Shown: positions 1-6,465, counted from the stretch's first letter. The stretch is DNA of 9,038 bases from Treponema sp. (GCA_031273405.1 JAISRW010000225.1:1-9038), one strand, 5' to 3'. Notes: generated by a model not told the origin, from the letters alone. Numbers and translations are program-made.

Positions 1-10
1 CTCGGCTCAA

Positions 11-97
11 GTTAATCCGTGAAAATCTGCGTTAATCCACGGATTTGGTTAATTCGTCCGTGGACCTGTCCGTGGGGTCAGTGTGGTCCGTGGTTAA
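11..97. repeat. Cluster of short direct and inverted repeats (TTAATCC / TCCGTGG)
   Basis: GTTAATCC occurs at 11-18 and 31-38. GTCCGTGG occurs three times, at 56-63, 68-75 and 86-93, with start-to-start distances of 12 and 18 bases. AATCCGTG (14-21) is the exact reverse complement of CACGGATT (38-45), and CCACGGA (37-43) is complementary to each TCCGTGG copy, so several alternative hairpins are possible. No ORF or tRNA-like structure is visible. From memory, similar TTAATCCGTGG-rich strings recur between genes in several bacterial phyla with no agreed function. The repeats are seen directly; any role is unknown. Confidence 0.6.
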
Positions 98-150
98 AAA
101 TTCCTATGCGTTTATCCTGTTGCCGCAATCCCATCGCGGCCCCCCGCATA

Positions 151-166
151 CCCCTGGTACCAGGGG
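151..166. repeat. 16-bp perfect palindrome upstream of the helicase gene
   Basis: CCCCTGGTACCAGGGG is a perfect 16-bp palindrome, flanked by further C and G runs (141-145 and 167-168). It lies about 45 bases before the helicase start, so it could be an operator for a dimeric regulator. As RNA it could also fold into a six-pair stem with a four-base loop. The following bases contain a weak T-rich stretch (171-179), so a terminator for an upstream gene outside the window is a second possibility. Only the symmetry is certain. Confidence 0.45.
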
Positions 167-192
167 GGCTATTCATTTTCCGCTAAAAGGTT

Positions 193-204
193 TATAAATA
201 GAAT
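193..204 (+). promoter_or_regulatory. Possible -10 region of the helicase operon
   Basis: TATAAA (193-198) and TAGAAT (199-204) overlap the start region. TAGAAT matches the sigma70 -10 consensus at five of six positions and ends five bases before the ATG at 210. No convincing -35 box lies 16-18 bases upstream; the bases there are T-rich. If used, transcription would begin at or within a base or two of the ATG. Confidence 0.35.
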
Positions 205-209
205 TGAAT

Positions 210-1991
210 ATGGAATTCAATGAATTAAATTTGCACCCCGAGCTTCAGAGGGGTATTACCGAAGCGGGATATACCGCCTGCATGCCCGTGCAGGAGCAGG
301 TTCTTACCCATGCCTTTAACGGTCAGGATCTATACGTACAATCCCAGACCGGCACGGGAAAGACCGCCGCCTTTCTCATCGTCATTTTCCAGCGGCTCCT
401 GGCGGAACCGCTTTTAAACGGGAAAAAGGCGATCATCATGGTTCCCACCCGCGAACTGGCGGTTCAGGTTGAGGAAGAGGCCAAGGTCCTGGGCAAATAT
501 CTGCCCTTTAAAATCGGCAGCTTTTACGGCGGCGTAGGCTATACCCAGCAGACGACGATGCTCCGGGACAACGTCCAGATTCTGGTGGGCACTCCCGGCC
601 GGGTTCTGGACCTCAATCATTCAGGGCAGATGAACCTCATGGATATTGCTTTTCTGGTTCTGGACGAGGCGGATCGCATGTTCGATATGGGCTTTTATCC
701 TGACCTCAGAAAGCTTATCAAGGTAGTGCCCCCGGCGGACAGGCGGCAGACCATGCTTTTCAGCGCCACCCTCAACGCCTGGGTCAAAAACCTGGCCTGG
801 GAATACACCAAAACCCCCTTCGAGATAGAAATCGCCCCGGAAACCGTCACCGTAGACGAGGTAGAGCAGATCCTCTACCACGTGCCCTCCTCCGACAAAA
901 TGCGCCTCCTCATGGGCATCATGAAGCGGGAAAACCCCGAAAGCGCCATCATTTTCTGCAATACCAAGCGTTACGCGGAAATCGTCGCCAAGAGGATGCG
1001 GATCAACGGCTACGAAGCGGAATTCATCATCGGCGACCTCCCCCAGGTCAAACGGCTCAAGATCATCGAAGACATCAAGGCCGGCACGCTCCGCTTCCTG
1101 GTAGCCACCGACGTAGCCGCCCGGGGGCTCGACATCGAAGACCTTGCCCTGGTGGTAAACTACGACCTCCCCAACGAGGCGGAAAACTACGTCCACCGGA
1201 TAGGCCGCACCGCCCGGGCGGGGAAGACCGGCAAGGCCATCAGCATGGCCAGCGAACAGGACGTGTACGAACTGCCTTCCATCGAAAAATACATAGGCAA
1301 AAAGATACCCTCCGAAACCACCGTGGAAGAACTCTACGCCGAGGACAAAAGCGAAGGGGCAAGAATACATACCGATTTTTATGAGGATTCCAGGGGCGGA
1401 CGGCGGGACGGCGGCCGGAGCTTCCGGGAACCCGGGCCCAGGGACGGCAGGGACAGGGAAGAAAGTCGCCGGAAGCCCCGCCGGACGCCGGACGCTTCGG
1501 GCGGAAGCCGCCGGGAACGGACGTTCTCTCCGGCGCCCCGGGAGGGGGAAACCGTGGACCTTTCGAGGCTCTCCTTTGAGGAGCGGATGGCTTTTTACCG
1601 CCGGAAATACAGCGGCAAGGCCGGGAAACGAGGGCCGGCCCCCTCCCCGGACCGCGGCGGCAGACGCGAAGGCGGCTTCCGCGAAGGCGGCTCCCGCGCC
1701 CGGGATCGCAAGCGCGGCAGAGGCGGCGGGGCCCCGGAAGCGGCCGGAACCTCCCCGAACGCCGCTGCTGCCGGCCCTGCCGGCGGCGGAGACAACGCTT
1801 CCGGTCAGCGGCAGAGGCGGCGGGACGGCGGCCCTTCCGGATCGGGCGGCTCCCGGCGCCGGCAAAACCAGGCCCAGCCCCCAAAAACCGCGGCCCGCCC
1901 CCAGGAGAAGGCCCCGGGCGGGGAGCGTCACAACAACCCGAAAAAAGGTCTGCTGGGAAAATTCCTGGGAATCTTCAAAAAGAAAGACTAA
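210..1991 (+). CDS. DEAD-box ATP-dependent RNA helicase with long basic Gly/Arg-rich tail
   Basis: ATP-driven RNA helicase/RNP remodeller of the DEAD-box family, probably acting on rRNA, mRNA decay or cold-sensitive structures. From the ATG at 210 it has 593 residues. Visible motifs are: Q motif region around 5-30, P-loop SQTGTGKT 45-52, PTRELA 79-84, GG 107-108, TPGR 128-131, DEAD 152-155, SAT 185-187, ATDVAARGLD 299-308 and HRIGRTAR 329-336. The two RecA-like lobes end near 380. The remaining ~200 residues are low-complexity, rich in Arg, Gly, Ser and Pro, and finish in a hydrophobic/lysine segment (GLLGKFLGIFKKKD). Such tails usually bind RNA. An in-frame TTG at 204 is an alternative start; AAAAGG at 185-190 is too far from the ATG (19 nt) to be a normal ribosome site. 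An ABC-F gene follows after 15 bases and is probably co-transcribed. The subfamily (RhlE/CsdA/DbpA-like) cannot be fixed by eye. Confidence 0.95.
   Translation: MEFNELNLHPELQRGITEAGYTACMPVQEQVLTHAFNGQDLYVQSQTGTGKTAAFLIVIFQRLLAEPLLNGKKAIIMVPTRELAVQVEEEAKVLGKYLPFKIGSFYGGVGYTQQTTMLRDNVQILVGTPGRVLDLNHSGQMNLMDIAFLVLDEADRMFDMGFYPDLRKLIKVVPPADRRQTMLFSATLNAWVKNLAWEYTKTPFEIEIAPETVTVDEVEQILYHVPSSDKMRLLMGIMKRENPESAIIFCNTKRYAEIVAKRMRINGYEAEFIIGDLPQVKRLKIIEDIKAGTLRFLVATDVAARGLDIEDLALVVNYDLPNEAENYVHRIGRTARAGKTGKAISMASEQDVYELPSIEKYIGKKIPSETTVEELYAEDKSEGARIHTDFYEDSRGGRRDGGRSFREPGPRDGRDREESRRKPRRTPDASGGSRRERTFSPAPREGETVDLSRLSFEERMAFYRRKYSGKAGKRGPAPSPDRGGRREGGFREGGSRARDRKRGRGGGAPEAAGTSPNAAAAGPAGGGDNASGQRQRRRDGGPSGSGGSRRRQNQAQPPKTAARPQEKAPGGERHNNPKKGLLGKFLGIFKKKD
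1665..1694 (+). repeat. 15-nt tandem duplication inside the helicase tail
   Basis: Two adjacent 15-base units, 1665-1679 and 1680-1694, differ at one base and encode REGGF then REGGS. The repeat keeps frame. It shows how the Gly/Arg tail may have grown by slippage or tandem duplication. Confidence 0.7.
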
Positions 1992-2006
1992 CCGGAGCAG
2001 TTTGAG

Positions 2007-3644
2007 GTGATCACCGTTACCGATGTAAGCCTCGCCTTCGGCGAGCGTTCCCTTTTCAAAGATGTCAATTTAAAGTTCACCCCCGGCAACTGCTACGGCA
2101 TCATCGGCGCCAACGGGGCGGGAAAATCCACCTTCCTCAAAATTCTTTCAGGCGAAACCGAACACGACAGGGGAGAAATTTCCGTAGGCAAGAATCAGCG
2201 CGTCGCGGTGCTCAAACAGGACCATTTCGCCTTTGAGCGGTTCCCGGTGATGGAAACCGTGATAATGGGGTACCCCAAGCTCTACGATCTGCAAAAAGAA
2301 CGGGAAGCCGTCTACGCCAAGGCGGATTTTTCGGAGGCCGACGGCATGAGGGCCAGCGAGCTTGAGGCGGACTTTGCCGATCTCGGCGGCTGGTAGGCCG
2401 AATCCCAGGCGGGCCAGCTTCTTTCGGGGCTGGGCGTCGGCGAAGAAGACCAGAGCAGGCTCATGTCGGAACTGGACGAAAGCCGGAAGGTCCGGGTGCT
2501 TTTGGCCCAGGCTCTCTTCGGCAATCCCGACATACTCCTCCTGGACGAGCCCACCAACGGCCTGGATCTGGAATCCATAGCCTGGCTTGAGGATTTCCTC
2601 ATCGACTTTCCCAATACGGTGATCGTGGTCTCCCACGACCGCCATTTCCTCAACGCCGTCTGCACCCATATCTGCGACATCGATTTCGGCAGGATCGCCC
2701 TTTATTCGGGGAACTACGATTTCTGGTACCAGATGAGCCAGATACTCCAGCGCCAGACCAGGGACCAGCAGAAGAAAAACGAGGAGAAGGCCAGGGAGCT
2801 CAAGGAATTTATCCAGCGCTTCGCAAGCAACGCCAGCAAGAGCAGGCAGGCCACAAGCCGCAAGAAGATCCTCGAAAAGCTTGACCTTGACAATATTCAG
2901 GTTACCAGCCGCAAATTCCCCTATGTGGGTTTTAAGCCCGATAGGGAGATTGGCAACAACGTGCTGAGGATAGAAAAGCTTTCTTATACCTTTGAAGGGG
3001 AACAGGTGCTTGGGGATTTCAGCCTCCAGGTCAACAAAAACGATAAAATCGCCTTTGTGGGGATCCGGCACGCCGCAAAATCAGCCCTCTTCGACATTAT
3101 TTCCGGTACGGTGAAGGCCGATTCGGGGGGGTACTCCTGGGGCCAGACCACGAGCTTTTCCTACTTCCCCAAGGAAAACAGCCGCTTCTTCAATTCCACC
3201 CTGTCCATAGCCGACTGGCTCAGGCAGTATTCCCCGGATCAGGACGATACCTATGTGCGCAGTTTCCTGGGGCGCATGCTCTTTTCCGGCGACGAAGCCC
3301 TCAAACCGGTCAACGTTCTTTCGGGAGGGGAAAAGGTACGCTGCATGCTCTCCAAAATGATGCTCTCAGGCGCCAACGTCCTTATCATGGACGAGCCGAC
3401 CAACCACCTGGATCTGGAAGCCATTACCGCCCTCAACGACGGCCTGGCGGCCTTCCCCGGGGCGCTGCTTTTTAATTCCCACGATCACGAATTCATCAAC
3501 TCCATAGCCACCAGAATCATCGAGATCCTCCCCGGCGGCATCATCATAGACAGGATGACGGCCTTTGACGACTACCTCGCCGACCCTTCGGTGAAGGAGC
3601 TTCGCGCCCAGGCATACCACCACGCGGAACGGCTGCGGATATAA
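2007..3644 (+). pseudogene. ABC-F family ATPase, interrupted by one in-frame amber codon
   Basis: A soluble protein with two ATP-binding cassettes and no membrane domain, of the ABC-F group that acts at the ribosomal E site (EttA/YbiT/Uup-like). Codon 130 (2394-2396) is TAG; the same frame continues without another stop to 3644, giving 545 codons in all. Cassette 1 has Walker A GANGAGKS at 34-41, before the stop, and LLLDEPTN at about 177-184, after it. The charged inter-domain linker is about 250-292. Cassette 2 has an altered P-loop GIRHAAKS (352-359), a canonical LSGGE (438-442) and IMDEPTNHLD (460-469). The cassette-1 signature reads LDESR instead of LSGGE. The start is a GTG with GGAG at 1994-1997, nine bases upstream. 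TAG is a plain stop for two neighbours (purA and the gene ending at 5755), so general codon reassignment is unlikely. The gene could be a recent pseudogene, a sequence error, or read through. Re-initiation at ATG 2463 would give only a 393-residue fragment lacking the first P-loop. Confidence 0.85.
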
Positions 3645-3645
3645 A

Positions 3646-3704
3646 CCCTCGCAGCCTGTCGCGCTTCGCGCACAAAACCTCAACATAGCCTGCGGAACCG
3701 AGGG
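3646..3704. other. Convergent intergenic region with imperfect hairpin
   Basis: The 77 bases between the ABC-F stop and the purA stop contain CCCTCGCAG (3646-3654), which can pair with CTGCG (3690-3694) and AGGG (3701-3704) around a bulge. They also enclose a small GCGC-TTC-GCGC hairpin (3661-3671). No T-run follows on either strand, so this is not a standard intrinsic terminator. It may still separate the two converging transcripts. Confidence 0.25.
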
Positions 3705-3721
3705 GGAGGAGAAGCGGGGCG

Positions 3722-4948
3722 CTATTTTACCCAGGGACTTTTTCTGATAATGGTTTCCTTTCGGTCGTATCCTACGGAAACGATATCGATGGGAGTTTCG
3801 CAGAACCGTTCGATAAACTCGATGTACTCCATGGCCTCCACGGGGAATTCTTCGTAGGTGAGGGCGTTGGAAAGGGGTTTCTTCCAGCCGGGGAAGCCCC
3901 GGAGAACCGGCACGGCCTGGTTGAGGGCGTCCACGGAGGCGGGGAAATTCTCTATCATTTTACCGCCTATGCGGTAGGCCACGCAGGCTTTTATTTCTTC
4001 CAGGGTATCATAGACATCCAGATGGGTCATCACCAGGGAATCAATGGAATTGGTAAAGCAGGCGTACCTGAGGGCAACCAAATCCAGATAGCCGCAACGC
4101 CGGGGCCGGCCGGTGGTTACGCCGTATTCCCGGCCCGTCTCGCGGACAAAGCGGCAGATATCGTCCTCCGAACCGGTATCAAATTCACTGGGAAAGGGGC
4201 CGTTCCCTACCCTGGTGGAATAGGCTTTGAACACCCCCAGCACCTTGTCCAGGGCCCGGGGGCCGACGCAGCCCCCTATGGCGGCCCCCGCGGCGCAGGA
4301 CATGCCGCTGGACACGTAGGGGTAGGTTCCCAGGTCCAGATCCAGCAGGGTCCCCTGGGCGCCCTCAAAGAGGATCTGGGAATTCCGGTGATGGGTGAGG
4401 TATACCGAAAGATCGACGGACATGGCCAGCAGTTTTTCGGTATAGGGTTTCAGGAATTCCCGGTCCTCTTCGTCCAGTTGGTCCATTTTTTCTTTCCAGG
4501 AAAGATCCGCCAGACGTATGCCGTCCCGGTCGCTTTTCATGGAATAGGTGACCCCGATGCCCCGGCCTGTGGTGCCGATGGGCTTTTTCCTTGCCAGATC
4601 CCTGTCTTTATCAATCTGAATATACCGGGGGAACACGATATGGGCCCGGTCGGAAATCAGGATGCGCCCGGAGGTATCAAAGCCCCTGTCCTTCAGCATT
4701 TCGATCTCGCTGAAAAGGGCCGCGGGATCGATGACCATCCCCGCCCCGAGAACCACCATCTTATCAGGATAGAGGATCCCGGAAGGTATTAAATGCAGGG
4801 CGTACTCCTGATCCCCGATAACGATGGTGTGGCCCGCGTTGGCGCCTCCGGAAAACCTCACAATAATCTGGGCCTCGTTGGCCAGGTAATCCACGATCTT
4901 GCCTTTTCCCTCATCACCCCATTGGGCGCCAATGACAACTACTTTCAT
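3722..4948 (-). CDS. purA: Adenylosuccinate synthetase
   Basis: Cytoplasmic GTP-dependent enzyme joining IMP and aspartate to give adenylosuccinate, the first committed step from IMP to AMP. The protein has 408 residues, slightly shorter than the usual ~430. It begins with the family P-loop block GAQWGDEGKGK (7-17), with catalytic Asp12. Next come SGGANAGHT with His40 (33-41), GTTGRGIG (125-132), FEGAQGTLLD (194-203), KAYSTRVGNGPFP (241-253), TTGRPRRCGYLD (278-289) and HLDVYD (309-314). The segment usually reading SSNTTAG in the IMP-binding region reads SSGMSCAAG here (213-221), a departure to note. The only plausible start is the ATG at 4946-4948; no Shine-Dalgarno precedes it, but a promoter ends six bases upstream. 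The gene converges with the ABC-F gene and diverges from the exported-protein pair, so it is probably transcribed alone or with the micro-ORF upstream of it. Confidence 0.97.
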   Translation of the reverse strand: MKVVVIGAQWGDEGKGKIVDYLANEAQIIVRFSGGANAGHTIVIGDQEYALHLIPSGILYPDKMVVLGAGMVIDPAALFSEIEMLKDRGFDTSGRILISDRAHIVFPRYIQIDKDRDLARKKPIGTTGRGIGVTYSMKSDRDGIRLADLSWKEKMDQLDEEDREFLKPYTEKLLAMSVDLSVYLTHHRNSQILFEGAQGTLLDLDLGTYPYVSSGMSCAAGAAIGGCVGPRALDKVLGVFKAYSTRVGNGPFPSEFDTGSEDDICRFVRETGREYGVTTGRPRRCGYLDLVALRYACFTNSIDSLVMTHLDVYDTLEEIKACVAYRIGGKMIENFPASVDALNQAVPVLRGFPGWKKPLSNALTYEEFPVEAMEYIEFIERFCETPIDIVSVGYDRKETIIRKSPWVK

Positions 4949-4954
4949 ATTGAC

Positions 4955-4983
4955 AGGATACAGGAAATCAAAGGGATTGACAA
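4955..4983 (-). promoter_or_regulatory. purA promoter
   Basis: On the minus strand TTGTCA (4983-4978) and TATCCT (4960-4955) are separated by exactly 17 bases, a good sigma70-type arrangement. Six bases separate the -10 from the purA ATG, so the expected start of transcription is the A of the ATG or within a base or two of it. No Shine-Dalgarno would be included in such a transcript. Confidence 0.6.
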
Positions 4984-4996
4984 GTTCACGGTTCGG

Positions 4997-5065
4997 TTAG
5001 CCCAGGAGTTTGTTGCGCTTGTAATTACGAAAAGCACGATCGATACGAGCGGGTTTCGTGTTCAT
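4997..5065 (-). CDS. Possible 22-residue basic micro-protein or leader peptide upstream of purA
   Basis: A minus-strand ORF begins at ATG 5065-5063 and ends at TAA 4999-4997. The peptide is MNTKPARIDRAFRNYKRNKL plus LG, strongly basic, with no membrane segment. It is preceded by purine-rich Shine-Dalgarno-like sequences, GGGGAG ending 11 bases before the ATG and AAGGAG further up. Three of its four arginines are CGT and both alanines GCT, codons that look less common in the GC-rich neighbours. It ends 48 bases before purA, and the purA promoter lies in that gap, so it need not be a purA leader. I do not recognise it. It is supported by ribosome site and codon choice only. Confidence 0.35.
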   Translation of the reverse strand: MNTKPARIDRAFRNYKRNKLLG

Positions 5066-5134
5066 TGCATGCTTCACTCCCCGTTCTCCTTCCCTATTCC
5101 TTATCCGGCAGTTTATGCAAGGAGCTTTGGCGCC

Positions 5135-5140
5135 GATAAT
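5135..5140 (+). promoter_or_regulatory. Possible -10 box of the exported-protein pair
   Basis: GATAAT matches the -10 consensus at five of six positions and ends six bases before the ATG at 5147. The -35 position (5112-5117, TTTATG with 17-base spacing) is poor. The same six-base gap is seen at purA and dnaX. Confidence 0.4.
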
Positions 5141-5146
5141 AAAACA

Positions 5147-5755
5147 ATGAAAAGGATGTATGGTTTTTTGGCGTTTATACTTCTGGCCTCGGCTTTTTGT
5201 CTTTCGGCCCAGGAGAACAGGGCCGGAGGGGAGACCTTTGACATTACTATACCGGAACCGGAAAAACCGCCTTTGGCGCCCGAGAACCCCGAGCCGCCGC
5301 CCAGGGAGTACAGGGAGCTTTCCCTGGGGATGAGTCTTGAGGATCTTAAAGGGGCCCTCCAAAAGGACAGGCTTTTTAACTACCGGGAGGATCGGGACGT
5401 TTCGTTTCTTCCGGTCAGGGAAGAAACCCTGGTGGAAACAACGGGGCTTTCTTTTATCCGCCGGGCTCTCTTTCAGTTAAGGGAAGGCAGGGTTTTTATC
5501 ATGGCCTTTACCCTGGATACCCGCTTTATCGATCACTATTCGGTTTATACCGCCATGGTTAAAAAATACGGGGAACCTCAATCTCTAAGCCCCTCCGAAT
5601 CGGTGTGGGAATCGGAAGAGACAAGGGTTTCTGTAGAGAGGCCGCTCACGGTGAAATACATTGATAAAACCGTCTTTAACCAACTGCTGGAAGAATCAAG
5701 AAACCTGGAATCCCGGGAGCTTTTGCTGCGCCAGGAGTTGCTCGGTGACTTTTAG
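5147..5755 (+). CDS. Conserved exported (periplasmic) protein, function unknown
   Basis: A 202-residue secreted protein. Residues 1-21 form a signal peptide: KR near the start, hydrophobic 5-19, and a likely cleavage after LSA before QE. A cysteine at 18 follows SAF, a poor lipobox, so lipidation is doubtful. Residues 36-52 are proline-rich, a flexible spacer. From about 54 a folded domain follows with the segments YRELSLGMSLEDLK (55-68), SFIRRALFQL (102-111), Y-S-V-Y-T-AMVKKYGEP (131-144) and ERPLTVKYID (164-173). The LGMSLEDLK...KYGEP pattern recalls small BamE/SmpA-like and other outer-membrane-associated periplasmic folds, and from memory treponemes carry a similar protein, but no function can be assigned. 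The ATG at 5147 is chosen because it opens the signal peptide; AAGGAG at 5119-5124 is too distant to serve it. It overlaps the DUF192 gene by 11 bases. Confidence 0.85.
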   Translation: MKRMYGFLAFILLASAFCLSAQENRAGGETFDITIPEPEKPPLAPENPEPPPREYRELSLGMSLEDLKGALQKDRLFNYREDRDVSFLPVREETLVETTGLSFIRRALFQLREGRVFIMAFTLDTRFIDHYSVYTAMVKKYGEPQSLSPSESVWESEETRVSVERPLTVKYIDKTVFNQLLEESRNLESRELLLRQELLGDF

Positions 5756-6200
5756 AGCGTATCTGCTGGTCCTGGCGTTTTGCCTCTTGTCCTTTTCCCG
5801 CTGTACCGCCGGGGAGGACATACAGTTTGAAAAGCGGGAACTGGTTCTTGAAGGATCGGGGGCTTCGGCGACCATCGTGGCGGAAATCGCCCGTACCGGC
5901 AAGCAGCGGGAGCGGGGGCTGATGTTCCGCAAAGAACTAAAAGACGGGGAAGGGATGCTCTTCATTTTTGAGCGGGATCAGATTCTGTCCTTTTGGATGA
6001 AGAATACCCTTGTTCCCCTTTCGATTGCTTATATTTCCCGGGACGGCGTGATTCTGGAAATCCGGGATTTGGAGCCGGGGAATCTCCGCCCCGTCGCCTC
6101 CAGCCGCTCCTGCCGCTATGCCCTGGAGGTCCCCAGGGGCTGGTTCCACAGGGCGGGCCTGGGGCCGGGAGACAGGCTTGCCTCTTTCCCTCAGCGTTAA
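5745..6200 (+). CDS. DUF192 family exported protein
   Basis: A 151-residue protein of the DUF192 family, small beta-rich proteins usually exported or lipid-anchored, with no settled biochemical role. The family core is clear: RERGLM (55-60), GMLFIF (70-75), the hallmark SFWMKNT (82-88), PLSIAYI (91-97), ALEVP (126-130) and GLGPGD (138-143). Residues 1-20 are a hydrophobic export signal with cysteines at 13 and 20. FSRC at 17-20 is a poor lipobox by general rules, though spirochaete lipoboxes are looser, so a lipoprotein is possible. The GTG at 5745 is chosen as start: AGGAG (5733-5737) sits seven bases before it, and it places the signal peptide at the N terminus. The start lies inside the end of the upstream exported protein, an 11-base overlap implying translational coupling and perhaps shared work in the envelope. 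Confidence 0.9.
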   Translation: MTFRAYLLVLAFCLLSFSRCTAGEDIQFEKRELVLEGSGASATIVAEIARTGKQRERGLMFRKELKDGEGMLFIFERDQILSFWMKNTLVPLSIAYISRDGVILEIRDLEPGNLRPVASSRSCRYALEVPRGWFHRAGLGPGDRLASFPQR

Positions 6201-6262
6201 ATTCTCCTTCCGGCCCTGCCCGGGACGGCGGCGGGGTATGCACGCACGGACGTGACGTGTGA

Positions 6263-6291
6263 TTGACAAAGTTCCCCCGGCTTTGTAGTAT
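6263..6291 (+). promoter_or_regulatory. SRP RNA promoter
   Basis: A perfect -35 TTGACA (6263-6268), a 17-base spacer and TAGTAT (6286-6291) form a strong sigma70-type promoter. The expected +1 is near 6298, which is exactly where the closing helix of the SRP RNA begins. This is the best promoter in the window. Confidence 0.85.
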
Positions 6292-6297
6292 GCTCAT

Positions 6298-6401
6298 GTC
6301 CCGCCAGGAATCATGCGATCGGCCGCCGCCCAACCCCGCCAGGTTCGGAAGGAAGCAACGGTAAGCGGAAGGCCGCTGCGCCGTGATCGCCCTGGCGGGG
6401 C
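6298..6401 (+). ncRNA. ffs: Signal recognition particle RNA (small bacterial 4.5S type)
   Basis: The RNA that, with Ffh, recognises signal sequences of nascent membrane and secreted proteins. The universally conserved apical part is present at 6339-6361: CCAGG, TTC, the GGAA tetraloop, GGA, AGCA. The ends 6298-6308 (GTCCCGCCAGG) and 6391-6401 form an 11-bp closing helix with one wobble pair. ATCATG (6310-6315) pairs with CGTGAT (6382-6387), and CGGCC (6320-6324) with GGCCG (6371-6375). The length of about 104 nt fits the Alu-domain-less type. A short TTTT follows directly at 6402-6405. Its place before dnaX matches the Bacillus scr-dnaX order. A second CCCCGCCAGG at 6334-6343 could compete for the 3' arm. 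Confidence 0.95.
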
Positions 6402-6414
6402 TTTTGAATGTATC

Positions 6415-6438
6415 CGGCAGGGGGCCGTACTTTTTTTT
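6415..6438 (+). terminator. Weak terminator candidate between SRP RNA and dnaX
   Basis: A four-pair CGGC-AGGGG-GCCG stem (6415-6427) is followed after three bases by eight T (6431-6438). The stem is short for an intrinsic terminator, but the SRP closing helix lies just upstream. It may end or attenuate SRP RNA transcription before dnaX. Confidence 0.3.
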
Positions 6439-6453
6439 ATTCTAAAGACAGGC

Positions 6454-6459
6454 TATACT
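6454..6459 (+). promoter_or_regulatory. Possible -10 box of dnaX
   Basis: TATACT, five of six matches to the -10 consensus, ends exactly six bases before the dnaX ATG. The -35 position with 17-base spacing falls in the T-run (6431-6436), a poor match. If active it would yield a dnaX message with little or no leader. Read-through from the SRP RNA promoter is the alternative source of dnaX mRNA. Confidence 0.45.
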
Positions 6460-6465
6460 ATTCTC

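Noticed and set aside
621..1931. 436-residue open frame on the minus strand, opposite the helicase gene
   Set aside because: It is a shadow of a GC-rich coding region; it is low in complexity, has no family motifs, and the plus strand carries a clear DEAD-box protein.
1381..2010. 209-residue plus-strand frame overlapping the helicase tail
   Set aside because: It is Pro/Ala/Arg-rich from base composition only, in another frame of the Gly/Arg tail, without a ribosome site.
2148..3071. 307-residue minus-strand frame opposite the ABC-F gene
   Set aside because: It runs antisense through conserved ABC motifs and has no recognisable domain of its own.
4793..5146. Upstream extension of the exported protein frame
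   Set aside because: It would run across purA and put the signal peptide in the middle of the protein.
6206..6262. GC-rich stretch and CACG/CGTG symmetry after the DUF192 gene, considered as a terminator
   Set aside because: The stems are imperfect and no T-run follows.
6313..6465. N-terminal extension of dnaX from the ATG at 6313
   Set aside because: The extension would be encoded by the SRP RNA itself. Conserved DnaX sequence begins at the ATG at 6466.
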